Source: Luteimonas sp.
GTDB lineage: Bacteria; Pseudomonadota; Gammaproteobacteria; Xanthomonadales; Xanthomonadaceae
Assembly (NCBI GenBank): GCA_024707405.1
Contig: JANPZU010000001.1
Coordinates: 310,001 to 374,000, forward strand
Direction: 5' to 3'
Length of the DNA stretch: 64,000 bases
The notes beneath the pieces were generated by a model, which was given only the letters and a program-made list of their open reading frames with translations, made no database searches and was not told the origin of the DNA. The position numbers and the translations under genes are program-made. Positions 24,063-33,470 of this stretch are shown here, piece by piece (position 1 is the first letter of the stretch; every line of letters begins with the position of its first letter).

Positions 24063-25304
24063 ATGTCGCCCCCGAAGACCTCGTTCCCGAAGCAGGACAT
24101 TCGCGTCGTATTGCTCGAAGGCATCAGCCGCAGCGCCGAGCAGGTATTCCGCGATGCCGGCTATTCGCACATCGAGACCCTGACCGGGTCGCTGGCCGGC
24201 GACGCGCTGCGCGAGAAACTCGCGAGCGCCCACATCCTCGGCATCCGCTCGCGCACTCAACTCACCGCCGAAGTGCTGGCCGACGCACGCCGCCTGATCA
24301 CCGTCGGCTGCTTCTGCATCGGCACCAACCAGGTCGATCTGGACGCGGCGGAACTGGCCGGCATCCCGGTGTTCAACGCGCCCTACTCCAACACCCGCAG
24401 CGTCGCCGAACTGGTGATCGCCGAAACCGTCATGCTGACCCGCGGCATCCCGCAGAAGAACGCCGAATGCCATCGCGGCGGCTGGAGCAAGTCTGCCGCC
24501 GGCAGCCACGAGGTGCGCGGCAAGACGCTGGGCATCATCGGCTACGGACACATCGGCACCCAGGTCGGGGTGATGGCCGAGGCGCTGGGCATGCAGGTGT
24601 TGTTCCACGACATCGAAACCAAGCTGTCGCTGGGCAACGCACGCTCGGCCACCAGCCTCGACGACCTGCTGGCGCGTTCGGACGTGGTCACCCTGCACGT
24701 GCCGGAAACGCCGTCCACGCAAATGATGTTCGGCGCCGCGCAGATCGCAAGGATGAAACCCGGTGCACACCTGATCAACGCCTCGCGCGGCACGGTGGTC
24801 GACATCGACGCACTGGCCGCCGCGCTTGAATCCGGCCATGTCGGCGGTGCGGCGGTGGACGTGTTCCCGGTCGAGCCCAAGGGCAACGACGAACGCTTCG
24901 AATCGCCGCTGGCGAAATTCGACAACGTCATCCTCACCCCGCACGTCGGCGGCAGCACGCTGGAGGCGCAGGACAACATCGGCACCGAAGTCGCGGCCAA
25001 GCTGGTGCGCTACAGCGACAACGGCAGCACGCTCTCGGCGGTCAACTTCCCGGAAGTGACGCTGCCCGAGCACGATGGCAGCCATCGCATCCTGCACATC
25101 CACCGCAACGTGCCGGGCGTGCTGTCGAAGATCAACGACGTGTTCTCACGCGAAGGCATCAACATCGACGGCCAGTACCTGCGCACCAACCCGAAGGTTG
25201 GTTACGTGGTGATCGACACCGCGGCATCGGTCGAGCAGGCCACGCACCTGCGCGCGGAACTGGCGAAGATCGAGGGCACCCTGCGCACCCGCGTGCTGTA
25301 CTGA
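24063..25304 (+). CDS. serA: D-3-phosphoglycerate dehydrogenase
   Basis: A 413-residue protein of the E. coli SerA type (410). It has a NAD-binding IIGYGHIGTQVG, the catalytic Arg (NASRGTVVDIDAL), Glu (VFPVEPKGNDE) and His (LTPHVGGSTLEAQ), and a C-terminal ACT domain (HIHRNVPGVLSKINDVFSREGINI) that senses serine. It commits 3-phosphoglycerate to serine synthesis. Its start region diverges from the D-2-hydroxy-acid dehydrogenase gene 172 bases away. ATG 24063 is chosen by the usual MS(P/S) N-terminus of relatives; an in-frame ATG lies at 24051. Confidence 0.95.
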   Translation: MSPPKTSFPKQDIRVVLLEGISRSAEQVFRDAGYSHIETLTGSLAGDALREKLASAHILGIRSRTQLTAEVLADARRLITVGCFCIGTNQVDLDAAELAGIPVFNAPYSNTRSVAELVIAETVMLTRGIPQKNAECHRGGWSKSAAGSHEVRGKTLGIIGYGHIGTQVGVMAEALGMQVLFHDIETKLSLGNARSATSLDDLLARSDVVTLHVPETPSTQMMFGAAQIARMKPGAHLINASRGTVVDIDALAAALESGHVGGAAVDVFPVEPKGNDERFESPLAKFDNVILTPHVGGSTLEAQDNIGTEVAAKLVRYSDNGSTLSAVNFPEVTLPEHDGSHRILHIHRNVPGVLSKINDVFSREGINIDGQYLRTNPKVGYVVIDTAASVEQATHLRAELAKIEGTLRTRVLY

Positions 25305-25335
25305 CACATGCTGTACTGACCATCGGGAGACGGCC

Positions 25336-26019
25336 ATGCCGCGTTCCAGCACCGCGTTCCTGTTCGACCTCGACGGCACCCTCGTCGACAGCGTCTACCA
25401 GCACGTGCTTGCGTGGAAGGAGGCACTCGACCAGGAAGGCGTGGATCTGTCGGTCTGGCGCATCCATCGCAAGATCGGCATGAGCGGCGGCTTGTTCGCC
25501 AACATCCTGCTGCGCGAGACCGGGCTGGACATCACCACTGATCGCCGCGAACGGCTGCGCGTCCGGCACGCCGAAGCCTACAACCGGCAGGCGCGCGAAA
25601 ACCCGATCAGGCCGCTGCCCGGGGCGCGAGAGCAGCTCGCCTTCCTGAGCGAACAGCGCATCCCGTGGGCCATCGCCACCAGCGGGCGCATGGAAACCGC
25701 GGCGCCGAACATCGCCGCATTGGGCGTCGATCCGAACGTGGTGCCGGTGATCACGCGCGACCTGGTACGCCACGCCAAGCCCGATCCCGACCTGTTCATC
25801 GCCGCCGCCGATCGCCTCGGCATCGACATCGTGCATTCGCTGGTGGTCGGCGACAGCATCTGGGACATGCTGGCCGCGCAGCGCGCGCGTGCGCTGGGCA
25901 TCGGCCTGCTGTCGGGTGGTTACGGGCAAGGGGAACTGGAACGCTCCGGCGCCTTCCGCGTCTACGACGACCCGGCCGACCTGCTGCGACACATCGACGA
26001 AGTCGCCGCGCGCAGCTGA
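25336..26019 (+). CDS. HAD-family phosphatase
   Basis: A 227-residue HAD subfamily IA hydrolase. Motif I is FLFDLDGTLVDS (about 7-18), motif II Thr/Ser is in AIATSGRME, motif III Lys in HAKPDPDLF, and motif IV Asp in VVGDSIWDM. An alpha-helical cap lies between motifs I and II. It resembles phosphoglycolate-type or sugar-phosphate phosphatases; the substrate is not evident. GGGAG ribosome site. It follows serA by 31 bases and may be in the same transcript. A 7-bp hairpin (GAAGCCG/CGGCTTC) spans its stop codon and that of the facing gene. Confidence 0.87.
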   Translation: MPRSSTAFLFDLDGTLVDSVYQHVLAWKEALDQEGVDLSVWRIHRKIGMSGGLFANILLRETGLDITTDRRERLRVRHAEAYNRQARENPIRPLPGAREQLAFLSEQRIPWAIATSGRMETAAPNIAALGVDPNVVPVITRDLVRHAKPDPDLFIAAADRLGIDIVHSLVVGDSIWDMLAAQRARALGIGLLSGGYGQGELERSGAFRVYDDPADLLRHIDEVAARS

Positions 26020-26029
26020 AGCCGAACCA

Positions 26030-26596
26030 TCACCCGGCTTCGCGCGCCAGCCACTTGCGCGCCATGCGTTGCAGCGAAGCGTCGTAACCGTCATCGCCTG
26101 CGATTCCGGCGATGGGTTTCCACGCCAACGCCAACGACTCTTCGCTGACCGCGAAATCCTCGCTGCCGCCCGTGCGCACCACGTAGCGCACGTCGTAATG
26201 CCAGTGGCCGGGCACGCCCTTGTGTTCCGGGATCCAGTGGCGGTCGAGGTCGTAGACATGCGGCTCGACCGACAGATCGGCCAGCCCGGACTCCTCCTCC
26301 GCCTCGCGCAACGCGACGCGCGCCAGATCGCGGTCGCCGTCGGCGTGCCCGCCCAGTTGCAACCACAGGCCCAGCTTGCGGTGGTGCGTCATCAGCAGGC
26401 GCGTGCCGCCACGGTCGACCAGCCAGGCCGACGCGGTGAAATGCCCCGCCAGGCGCTCGCGGACGAACGGATCCTGCGGGTCTTCCAGCAAGGCCTGGAA
26501 CCAGCCCACGGTCTCCGATTCCTCCGGATGTCGGGCAAGGTAGCCGGCGAACGCGGTAGCGAGCGGCCCGGTTCCGGGCGGGTGTTCCTGCGACAA
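26030..26596 (-). CDS. Nudix hydrolase
   Basis: A 188-residue Nudix protein. The Nudix box reads GGHADGDRDLARVALREAEE plus ESGL at about residues 97-120; the REUxEExGU core is intact, but the first Glu of the motif is replaced by Arg. It cleaves nucleoside diphosphates linked to another group; the exact substrate is unknown. TTG at 26596 is chosen because GGAGAG lies 8 bases upstream. It converges with the HAD gene, their stops 10 bases apart. Confidence 0.85.
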   Translation of the reverse strand: MSQEHPPGTGPLATAFAGYLARHPEESETVGWFQALLEDPQDPFVRERLAGHFTASAWLVDRGGTRLLMTHHRKLGLWLQLGGHADGDRDLARVALREAEEESGLADLSVEPHVYDLDRHWIPEHKGVPGHWHYDVRYVVRTGGSEDFAVSEESLALAWKPIAGIAGDDGYDASLQRMARKWLAREAG

Positions 26597-26768
26597 GACG
26601 GTGCTCTCCAAAGGTGCCAAGTGGACGATTATCGCCGTGATGCGCCGCACCGCCGCTTGTGCCCGGCACCCGCGTTTGGCAAGGTACGGGCGGCGTAGCG
26701 CCCCCCACCCCGCCCGCTCGCTCCACCGGCCGTCCGGCCGGAAGCCAGTCAACAACAGGGAATTCCAG

Positions 26769-28259
26769 ATGTCGAAAAGTCTTTTCAGGGTGAAGCCGGT
26801 CGAACCGGCGCCGCATGTCGATGCCGGCGAACCGGTCGAAGGCAGCCTGCAGGGCGAAGCCACCCTCAAGCGCACGTTGTCTGGACGCCAGTTGATCCTG
26901 CTCGGCATCGGCGCGGTGATCGGCGCAGGCATCTTCGTGCTGACCGGCCAGGCTGCCGCCAACCACGCCGGCCCGGCGATCATGCTCAGTTTCGTGCTGG
27001 CCGGCTTCGCCTGCGCCCTCGCGGGCCTGTGCTATGCCGAATTCTCGGCAATGATGCCGGTCTCGGGCAGCGCGTACTCCTACTCCTATGCCACGCTGGG
27101 CGAATTCGTCGCCTGGTTCATCGGCTGGTGCCTGGTACTCGAGTACCTGTTCGCCTCGTCCACGGTCGCCGTGGGCTGGTCAGGCTACCTGGTGAGCTTC
27201 CTGACCACGACATTGGGACTTCCATTCCCCGCGGAACTGGCCAGCGCGCCACTCGGCTGGGAGAACGGCGGCTTCGTCCGCACCGGCAACATCATCAACC
27301 TGCCTGCGGTCGTCATCGTCGCGGCGGTCAGCGGCCTGTGCTACGTCGGCATCACCCAATCCGCCTTCGTCAACGGCATCATCGTCGCGATCAAGGTCGC
27401 GGTGATCGCCGCATTCCTGGGCTTCGGCGTGATGTACGTCGATCCGGCCAACTGGACGCCCTTCATCCCCGAGAACCAGGGTACCTGGGGCGTGTTCGGA
27501 GAAAGCGGCGTGCTGCGCGCAGCCACCATCGTGTTCTTCGCCTACATCGGCTTCGACGCGGTCTCCACCGCCGCCGGCGAAGCCAAGAACCCGCAGCGCG
27601 ACATGCCCATCGGCATCCTCGGCTCACTGGTGGTCTGCACCATCATCTACATCGCGGTCTGCGCAGTGCTGACCGGCATGGCCAACTACCAGGAGCTCGG
27701 CACCGCCAAGCCGGTCGCCACCGCGCTCGAACTGGTGATGCGCGACAACCCCGGCGCCAACCTCGCGTGGCTGAAGACCGCGGTCGAGATCGGCGCCATC
27801 GCCGGCCTGTCGTCGGTGATCCTGGTGATGTTGATGGCGCAGCCGCGCATCTTCTACACCATGTCGCGCGACGGCCTGCTGCCGAAGCTGTTCGGCAAGG
27901 TGCACCCGAAGCACAACACGCCCTACGTCGGCACGATCATCGTCGGCGTCGCCGCCTGCCTGCTGGCGGCATTGATGCCGCTGAGCGTGCTGGGCGAACT
28001 GGTGTCGATGGGCACCCTGGTCGCCTTCGCCACGGTCTGCCTCGGCGTGCTGGTGCTGCGTTTCAAGCGCCCTGAGCTGCACCGTCCGTTCCGCGTGCCG
28101 CTGGCGGTGATCCTCTGCCCGCTCGGGTTCCTCGCCTGCATGGCGCTGTTCTTCATGTCGTTCATCGAGCACTGGGGCCTGTTCCTGCTGTGGACGGCCA
28201 TCGGCATGCTGATCTACTTCACCTACGGCTACCGCAACAGCAAGCTCAACAAGGCCTGA
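26769..28259 (+). CDS. APC-family amino acid permease
   Basis: A 496-residue inner-membrane protein with about 12 hydrophobic helices after a 40-residue cytoplasmic N-terminus. TM1 has the APC substrate-binding signature LLGIGAVIGAGIFVLTGQAAA. Further hallmarks are FFAYIGFDAVSTAAGEAKNPQRDMPIGI and the C-terminal LHRPFRVPLAVI, all typical of the cationic amino acid transporter (CAT) group. Substrate not determined. Followed by a terminator and a second APC gene. Confidence 0.9.
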   Translation: MSKSLFRVKPVEPAPHVDAGEPVEGSLQGEATLKRTLSGRQLILLGIGAVIGAGIFVLTGQAAANHAGPAIMLSFVLAGFACALAGLCYAEFSAMMPVSGSAYSYSYATLGEFVAWFIGWCLVLEYLFASSTVAVGWSGYLVSFLTTTLGLPFPAELASAPLGWENGGFVRTGNIINLPAVVIVAAVSGLCYVGITQSAFVNGIIVAIKVAVIAAFLGFGVMYVDPANWTPFIPENQGTWGVFGESGVLRAATIVFFAYIGFDAVSTAAGEAKNPQRDMPIGILGSLVVCTIIYIAVCAVLTGMANYQELGTAKPVATALELVMRDNPGANLAWLKTAVEIGAIAGLSSVILVMLMAQPRIFYTMSRDGLLPKLFGKVHPKHNTPYVGTIIVGVAACLLAALMPLSVLGELVSMGTLVAFATVCLGVLVLRFKRPELHRPFRVPLAVILCPLGFLACMALFFMSFIEHWGLFLLWTAIGMLIYFTYGYRNSKLNKA

Positions 28260-28273
28260 GCGCCTTGCACTCC

Positions 28274-28304
28274 CGACGGCGCCCTCGTGGCGCCGTCGTG
28301 TTTT
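28274..28304 (+). terminator. Rho-independent terminator after first APC permease
   Basis: CGACGGCGCC (28274-28283), loop CTCGT, GGCGCCGTCG (28289-28298), then TGTTTT. A perfect 10-bp GC-rich stem, 14 bases after the permease stop, separating it from the next permease. Confidence 0.8.
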
Positions 28305-28326
28305 CCACGCCACCGGACTGCCTGCG

Positions 28327-29640
28327 ATGACCGTCGGAACCGCCAAGAAGATCGGCCCCGTGCTGGCCACGTTCGTGGTCGCCAACAACATGATCGGCTC
28401 GGGATTCTTCCTGCTGCCAGCCTCGCTCGCGGGACAGGGCGGCGTGACCGCGTTCTCCTGGCTGCTGGGCACCATCCTCGCGATCGCCCTGGGTGGCGCG
28501 TTTGCACGGCTGGCCCGGCAATACCCCAACCTCAACAGCCCCGACGACTACGTGCGACCGTCGCTGGGCCGCGACATGGGCTTCCTCGCGACCACGCTGT
28601 ACTGGATATCGTCGTGGATGGGCAATAACGCCATCGCGGTGGCCGCCTTCGGCTACCTCGTGATCCTGCTGCCGATCGACGACAGCGGCAACGTGCGCCT
28701 CGCCGGGCAGATCGTGCTGATCTGGCTGATGTTCGCCATCAACCTGCTCGGCCCGCGCTCGATCGCACGTTTCCAGTCGATGTGCGTGATCTTCGGCCTG
28801 CTGCCGATCGCGGTGGTGCTGGTCGCGGGTTGGGGCAGTTTCGACCCCGAGATCTACCGCGCGGCCTGGAACGTCACCGACAACTCCGACTTCGCCGTCG
28901 TCTTCGGCGCGCTGGCACCGGTGTTCTGGGCGTTCGTGGGGCTGGAAACCGGCGCGATGGTCGCCGGCGTCGTCCGCAATCCCGAGCGCAACGTGCCCAT
29001 CGCAACCATCGGCGGCATCCTCATCGCGGGCGTGGTCTACCTGATCTCCTCTGTGCTGATGATGGGCATCGTGCCCGCGGAACAGATGGCGGCATCCAGC
29101 GCGCCGTTCGCGCTCGTCGCCGGACAGATGTTCGGCGCATGGGCGGTGCCGATCATCGCCGCCGCCGCTGCGCTCAAGGCCACGGGCACCCTCGGCGGCT
29201 GGATGCTGGTCACCGGCGAATCCGGCGCGCGCGCGGCGCAGCGTGGCTTCCTGCCGGCGATCTTCGGCAAACTGCGGCCCAACGGTGCCGCGGGCTGGGG
29301 CCTGTTCATCATCGCGCTGTCGATGACGGGCATCGCCTTCATCACCGTTACCACCACGGTGTCGGGCCAGTTCAGCACAATCATCGACATGGTGGTGACG
29401 CTGGTGGTGATGGCTTACGTCGCCGCCGGCCTGAGCCTGTTGTTCGGCACGCGCGAACGCCCGTCCGACCGCGGCGACCGCCTGCTCGGCATGGCCGCGC
29501 TGATCGCCTGCGGCCTTCTGGCGTACTCCACCGACGTCGATACGCTGGTCGGCGCGCTGATCGTCGCGCTGCTGATCTGGGCCGCGTGGCGGGGCTTCGG
29601 GCGTCGCCGCGCCGAAGCAAGGGAACGTTACCGCTCTTGA
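28327..29640 (+). CDS. APC-family permease, arginine/agmatine antiporter-like
   Basis: A 437-residue membrane protein with 12 predicted helices. The TM1 signature is ANNMIGSGFFLLPASLA and TM6 reads PVFWAFVGLETGAMVAGVVRNPERNVP, which place it near AdiC/CadB-type antiporters. It lacks the N-terminal extension of the preceding permease and is only distantly related, so this is not a recent duplication. Substrate unproven. Confidence 0.87.
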   Translation: MTVGTAKKIGPVLATFVVANNMIGSGFFLLPASLAGQGGVTAFSWLLGTILAIALGGAFARLARQYPNLNSPDDYVRPSLGRDMGFLATTLYWISSWMGNNAIAVAAFGYLVILLPIDDSGNVRLAGQIVLIWLMFAINLLGPRSIARFQSMCVIFGLLPIAVVLVAGWGSFDPEIYRAAWNVTDNSDFAVVFGALAPVFWAFVGLETGAMVAGVVRNPERNVPIATIGGILIAGVVYLISSVLMMGIVPAEQMAASSAPFALVAGQMFGAWAVPIIAAAAALKATGTLGGWMLVTGESGARAAQRGFLPAIFGKLRPNGAAGWGLFIIALSMTGIAFITVTTTVSGQFSTIIDMVVTLVVMAYVAAGLSLLFGTRERPSDRGDRLLGMAALIACGLLAYSTDVDTLVGALIVALLIWAAWRGFGRRRAEARERYRS

Positions 29641-29651
29641 AGACATTACAC

Positions 29652-30515
29652 ATGACGCGCTTCCTGTTGCCCATCCTCCTTGCGCTGTCATCGAGCGCCC
29701 ATGCCATCGTCATCCGCGACGACATCGATGATTCGCAGTATCGGATCCCGGCATCCGAGTTCCCGGCACTCGTCGACATGCCCGGCGAAGGACATGGCGT
29801 GCTGATCGCACCGCAATGGGTGATTACGGCAGCCCATGTGCTGCCGATGCACGCCGGCCCCTGGCAGGCGGTCATCAACGGCACGCCCAGGGACGTCGAG
29901 CGCGTCGTGGTGCATCCCGGGTACGCAAGGCCTGCCCAGGAACTGATCCACCAGGCATTGGAGACGGGAGAGTGGATGCTTGCGGTGGTGCAGATCGCCT
30001 CGACCGACGACATTGCGCTGGTCAAGCTGGCCGAGCCGGTGACGGATGTCGTTCCTGTCGCACTCCACGGGGACGATGACCAGCTCGGGCGGATCGTCAA
30101 GATCATCGGCAAAGGCGCGACCGCCACGGGGGCCAAAGGGCACGACCCCTGGGGCCCCAATCGCACCGAGCTGCGGCGCGCCTACAACACCATCACCAGC
30201 GCGCACGGACGCTGGTTCTGCTACGTGTTCGACGCACCGGCGTCGGCCCTGCCGCTCGAAGGCAAGACAGGCAGCGGTGACAGCGGTGGCCCCGCGCTGA
30301 TCGAGGTCGACGGCCAATGGAAGTTGGCCGGACTGGCCGCCTGGGGATTCATGCATGGCGATGTCAGGACGACCCGCCCGGGGCTCTATGGCCAGTTCAC
30401 CTGCAACGTGCGCCTGAGCCATTACCTCGAATGGATCGAGGGCGCGATGTCCGATCAACCACAGGCCGGGGACAACCATCCCGCCAGGTCGATGCCGCTG
30501 CTCGGCGCCTCTTGA
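29652..30515 (+). CDS. Secreted trypsin-like serine protease (S1 family)
   Basis: A 287-residue protein with a clear signal peptide (MTRFLLPILLALSSSAHA). The S1 triad is visible: His in WVITAAHVLP (about residue 60), Asp in STDDIALVKLAEP (about 120), Ser in GKTGSGDSGGPALIEVDG (about 215). It would act in the periplasm or outside the cell. There is no evident pro-domain or C-terminal secretion domain. It starts 11 bases after the permease stop; a link between the two is unclear. Confidence 0.9.
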   Translation: MTRFLLPILLALSSSAHAIVIRDDIDDSQYRIPASEFPALVDMPGEGHGVLIAPQWVITAAHVLPMHAGPWQAVINGTPRDVERVVVHPGYARPAQELIHQALETGEWMLAVVQIASTDDIALVKLAEPVTDVVPVALHGDDDQLGRIVKIIGKGATATGAKGHDPWGPNRTELRRAYNTITSAHGRWFCYVFDAPASALPLEGKTGSGDSGGPALIEVDGQWKLAGLAAWGFMHGDVRTTRPGLYGQFTCNVRLSHYLEWIEGAMSDQPQAGDNHPARSMPLLGAS

Positions 30516-30536
30516 TCCAGGCGTTAGACTGCGCGC

Positions 30537-31181
30537 ATGAGCGACGCATTCCCCTACGACAGCCACCGCCTCTGCGAACTCGCGGGCGAGATCATCGTCA
30601 ACGTGCGCGAGCTGGCGCAGCTCGGCTGGACGCCCGCGACCAGCAGCAATTTCTCGCGCCGGCTGGATGATCGCCATGCCGCGATCACCGTCTCCGGACG
30701 CGACAAGGGCAAGCTGAAGGAAGCCGACATCATGGTCGTGGATTTCGACGGCAATGCCGTCGGCAGCGACCATCGCCCTTCGGCGGAAACCCTGCTGCAC
30801 ACACAGTTGTACCGCCGCTTCCCGGAGATCGGCTGCATCCTGCATACGCACTCACGCAACCAGACCGTCGCCTCGCGCCTGTTCGCGGGTGCCGGCCACT
30901 TGCGACTGGCAGGCTACGAACTGCTCAAGGCCTTCCGCGGCAACGAAACCCACGAAACCACCATCGACGTGCCGGTGCTGCCCAACAGCCAGCACATGCC
31001 CACGCTGGCCGCACAGGTGGATGCACTGCTCGATGCCGGCCCGATGTGGGGCTACCTGATCGACGGCCACGGCCTGTACGCCTGGGGGCGCGACATGGCC
31101 GAGGCGCGCCGGCACCTGGAAGCCTTCGAGTTCCTGTTCGGCTGCGAACTGGACATCCGCCGGCTCAGCGCCGGCCATTGA
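30537..31181 (+). CDS. mtnB: Methylthioribulose-1-phosphate dehydratase
   Basis: A 214-residue class II aldolase-fold enzyme of the methionine salvage pathway; it dehydrates 5-methylthioribulose 1-phosphate. Seen here are [30 protein letters not shown], the active-site [20 protein letters not shown], and zinc ligands in [14 protein letters not shown] and [13 protein letters not shown]. The next two genes are mtnD and mtnC, confirming the pathway. A TAGACT only 6 bases before the ATG could be a -10 of a leaderless transcript, without a clear -35. Confidence 0.94.
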   Translation: MSDAFPYDSHRLCELAGEIIVNVRELAQLGWTPATSSNFSRRLDDRHAAITVSGRDKGKLKEADIMVVDFDGNAVGSDHRPSAETLLHTQLYRRFPEIGCILHTHSRNQTVASRLFAGAGHLRLAGYELLKAFRGNETHETTIDVPVLPNSQHMPTLAAQVDALLDAGPMWGYLIDGHGLYAWGRDMAEARRHLEAFEFLFGCELDIRRLSAGH

Positions 31182-31200
31182 CGCGCCCTGCGTTGCAGTC

Positions 31201-31220
31201 GCGGAACGCCTGCGTTCCGC
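31201..31220. repeat. REP-like hairpin between mtnB and mtnD
   Basis: GCGGAACGC (31201-31209), CT, GCGTTCCGC (31212-31220): a perfect 9-bp stem with a 2-base loop, the same architecture as the other intergenic hairpins in this window. No T tract follows, so it is not a classical terminator. Confidence 0.45.
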
Positions 31221-31289
31221 TGCCATGACGCCCGGCAAGGACGCAACTGCTAACCTTCCGGCTCCACACACGCCTCACGAGCCCACGCC

Positions 31290-31847
31290 ATGAGCCGCCT
31301 GCGCATCTTCAGCGACAACGCACCCGACACGCCTGAATTCACCAGCCACGACGGCGACGAGATCAAGCGCGAACTGGCGAAGATCGGCGTGCATTTCGAG
31401 CGCTGGCAGGCCAGCCAGCCGGTGCAGGCCGGCGCCACGCCGGACGAAGTGCTGGCCGCGTACAAGGCCGACATCGACCGCATCAGTGCCGAGCGCGGTT
31501 TCACCACGGTGGACGTGATCAGCATCGCGCCCGACAACCCGAAGAAGGACGAACTGCGCGCCAAGTTCCTCGACGAACACTTCCACAAGGAAGACGAAGT
31601 ACGTTTCTTCGTCGACGGCTCGGGCCTGTTCACCCTGCACGTCGACGACAAGGTCTACGAGATCGAATGCGTCAAGGACGACCTGATCGCGGTGCCCGAC
31701 GGCACTACGCACTGGTTCGACATGGGCCCGGAGCCGCGCTTCGTCGCGATCCGCTTCTTCGAGCAACCCGACGGCTGGATCGGCCACTTCACCGGCACCG
31801 ATATCGCCGGCAAGTTCCCGCGCTACGAAAACCCGGCCACATCCTGA
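31290..31847 (+). CDS. mtnD: Acireductone dioxygenase
   Basis: A 185-residue cupin enzyme. The metal site is the HxHxxxxE motif in [13 protein letters not shown] (about residues 95-107) plus His in [12 protein letters not shown]. With iron it makes the 2-keto acid precursor of methionine and formate; with nickel it makes an off-pathway product with CO. The N-terminal LRIFSDNAP and C-terminal [19 protein letters not shown] match the family. Second gene of the methionine salvage group. Confidence 0.95.
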   Translation: MSRLRIFSDNAPDTPEFTSHDGDEIKRELAKIGVHFERWQASQPVQAGATPDEVLAAYKADIDRISAERGFTTVDVISIAPDNPKKDELRAKFLDEHFHKEDEVRFFVDGSGLFTLHVDDKVYEIECVKDDLIAVPDGTTHWFDMGPEPRFVAIRFFEQPDGWIGHFTGTDIAGKFPRYENPATS

Positions 31848-31881
31848 GCGCACCGCCGGGTTTTGGGCGATCATTCGCACC

Positions 31882-32580
31882 ATGACGAACCCGCTGATAC
31901 TCACCGACATCGAAGGCACCACGAGCAGCATCTCGTTCGTGAAGGACGTGCTGTTCCCGTATGCACGTCGCGAACTGCCCCGCTTCGTGCGCGAACGCGG
32001 CGACGAGCCCGACGTGCGCCGCTGGCTGGACATGGTCGCCATCGAGAACGGCGGCCTCTGCCAGGACGCCATGATCGTCGAGACGCTGCAGGGCTGGATC
32101 GACACCGATCGCAAGCACATCGCGCTCAAGGCCTTGCAGGGCATGGTCTGGGAGGCCGGCTACCACGACGCCGATTTCACCGCGCCGGTCTATCCCGATG
32201 CGGTGGAAGCGCTGCGTCACTGGCACGGCGAAGGCCATGCGCTTGCCGTCTATTCATCGGGATCGGTACCGGCGCAGAAACTGCTGTTCGCACATACCGA
32301 TGCCGGCGACCTCACCGGGTTGTTCTCGGGCTGGTTCGACACCGCTGTCGGCGGCAAGCGTGAAGCAGCAAGCTACGCAGCCATCGCCGAAGCGCTGGCC
32401 GTGGCACCGGGCGACATCCTGTTCCTGTCCGACGTGGTTGCCGAACTCGATGCCGCACGCGAAGCGCGCCTGCGCACCGTGCTGATCGACCGGCGAGAGG
32501 ATTACCCGGAACCGCGCAATGGCGATGCGGCCAACGGCCACCCGCGCGTCGAACGCTTCACGGACATCGCCCTCGGCTGA
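31882..32580 (+). CDS. mtnC: Enolase-phosphatase (2,3-diketo-5-methylthiopentyl-1-phosphate)
   Basis: A 232-residue HAD enzyme doing two successive salvage steps, enolisation and dephosphorylation, to give acireductone for MtnD. Motif I is [23 protein letters not shown], motif [16 protein letters not shown], motif III includes Lys in [14 protein letters not shown], and motif [14 protein letters not shown]. Length and motifs are typical. It precedes a secreted peptidase gene by one base. Confidence 0.95.
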   Translation: MTNPLILTDIEGTTSSISFVKDVLFPYARRELPRFVRERGDEPDVRRWLDMVAIENGGLCQDAMIVETLQGWIDTDRKHIALKALQGMVWEAGYHDADFTAPVYPDAVEALRHWHGEGHALAVYSSGSVPAQKLLFAHTDAGDLTGLFSGWFDTAVGGKREAASYAAIAEALAVAPGDILFLSDVVAELDAAREARLRTVLIDRREDYPEPRNGDAANGHPRVERFTDIALG

Positions 32581-32581
32581 C

Positions 32582-33445
32582 ATGCGCGCCTGGCGCCACA
32601 TCGTGATCGTGCTGTTGGCATGCTTGCCAATGGCATCGTTCGCCGCCGATGACACCGAAGAACTCGCCGAGCGCGACATCGCGCTGATCGATGAACTGCT
32701 TGCAGGCATGCCGGCGCAACGTCCGGGCGTGCCGGATCTGTACGTGGTCGGCTTTGCCGGCGACGGCAACGAAAACGTGTTCCGCAACGAGGTCGCCTAC
32801 CTCGAAACGCTGATGTCCGAACGTTACGGCACCGCCGGGCGCACGATCGCCCTGGTCAACCATCCGGACAGCCTGGCCCGCACACCCCGCCCGCTCGCCA
32901 CGCTGCAGAACCTGCGTCACGCGCTGACCGGCATCGGCGCAGCGATGGATCCGGATGAAGACCTGCTCCTGCTCTACATCACCACGCACGGCAGCCCGAA
33001 GTTCGAGCTGAGCGTGGCCATGCCAGGTCATTTCGATACGTCGATCAAGCCGACCGCATTACGCAAGGCGCTCGATGCCGCCGGCATCCCCGCACGGGTC
33101 GTCGTCGTGTCGGCTTGCTATTCGGGTGGCTTCGTCCCCGCGCTGCGCGATCCCGACACGATCGTGATGACGGCCGCGCGCCGCGACCGGCCATCGTTCG
33201 GATGCGGCGACTCCACGCCGGCCACCTACTTCGGCCGTGCCTTGCTGGTGGAAGGCATGAACCGCGACGTCGGCCTCGTCGAAGCCTTCGAGTACGCACG
33301 CCGGCAGGTGAAGCGGCGCGAACATGCCGAAGACCTGCTGCCGTCCGAACCGCAACTCGACATCGGCGAACAGGCGCTCACGCGACTGCAGGCATGGGAG
33401 TCGACCCTCACGCCGACCACGGTCGTGCCCTACCCCTACGACTGA
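32582..33445 (+). CDS. Secreted legumain-like cysteine peptidase (C13 family)
   Basis: A 287-residue protein with a signal peptide (MRAWRHIVIVLLACLPMASFA). The peptidase C13 dyad is visible: His in LLLLYITTHGSPKFE (about residue 138) and Cys in ARVVVVSACYSGGFVPAL (about 180). The caspase-like fold elements DLYVVGFAGDGNENVF and FEYARRQV are present. Bacterial C13 proteins include the GPI-transamidase relatives; substrate here is unknown, Asn-directed cleavage would be expected. It is translationally adjacent to mtnC (one-base gap), an unexplained pairing. Confidence 0.85.
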   Translation: MRAWRHIVIVLLACLPMASFAADDTEELAERDIALIDELLAGMPAQRPGVPDLYVVGFAGDGNENVFRNEVAYLETLMSERYGTAGRTIALVNHPDSLARTPRPLATLQNLRHALTGIGAAMDPDEDLLLLYITTHGSPKFELSVAMPGHFDTSIKPTALRKALDAAGIPARVVVVSACYSGGFVPALRDPDTIVMTAARRDRPSFGCGDSTPATYFGRALLVEGMNRDVGLVEAFEYARRQVKRREHAEDLLPSEPQLDIGEQALTRLQAWESTLTPTTVVPYPYD

Positions 33446-33470
33446 CCACCACGCCGCGCGCGGCATCGTG

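Noticed and set aside
26769..29640. Recent tandem duplication of an APC permease
   Set aside because: The two proteins differ in length, N-terminus and signature motifs and are separated by a terminator; they belong to different APC subgroups.
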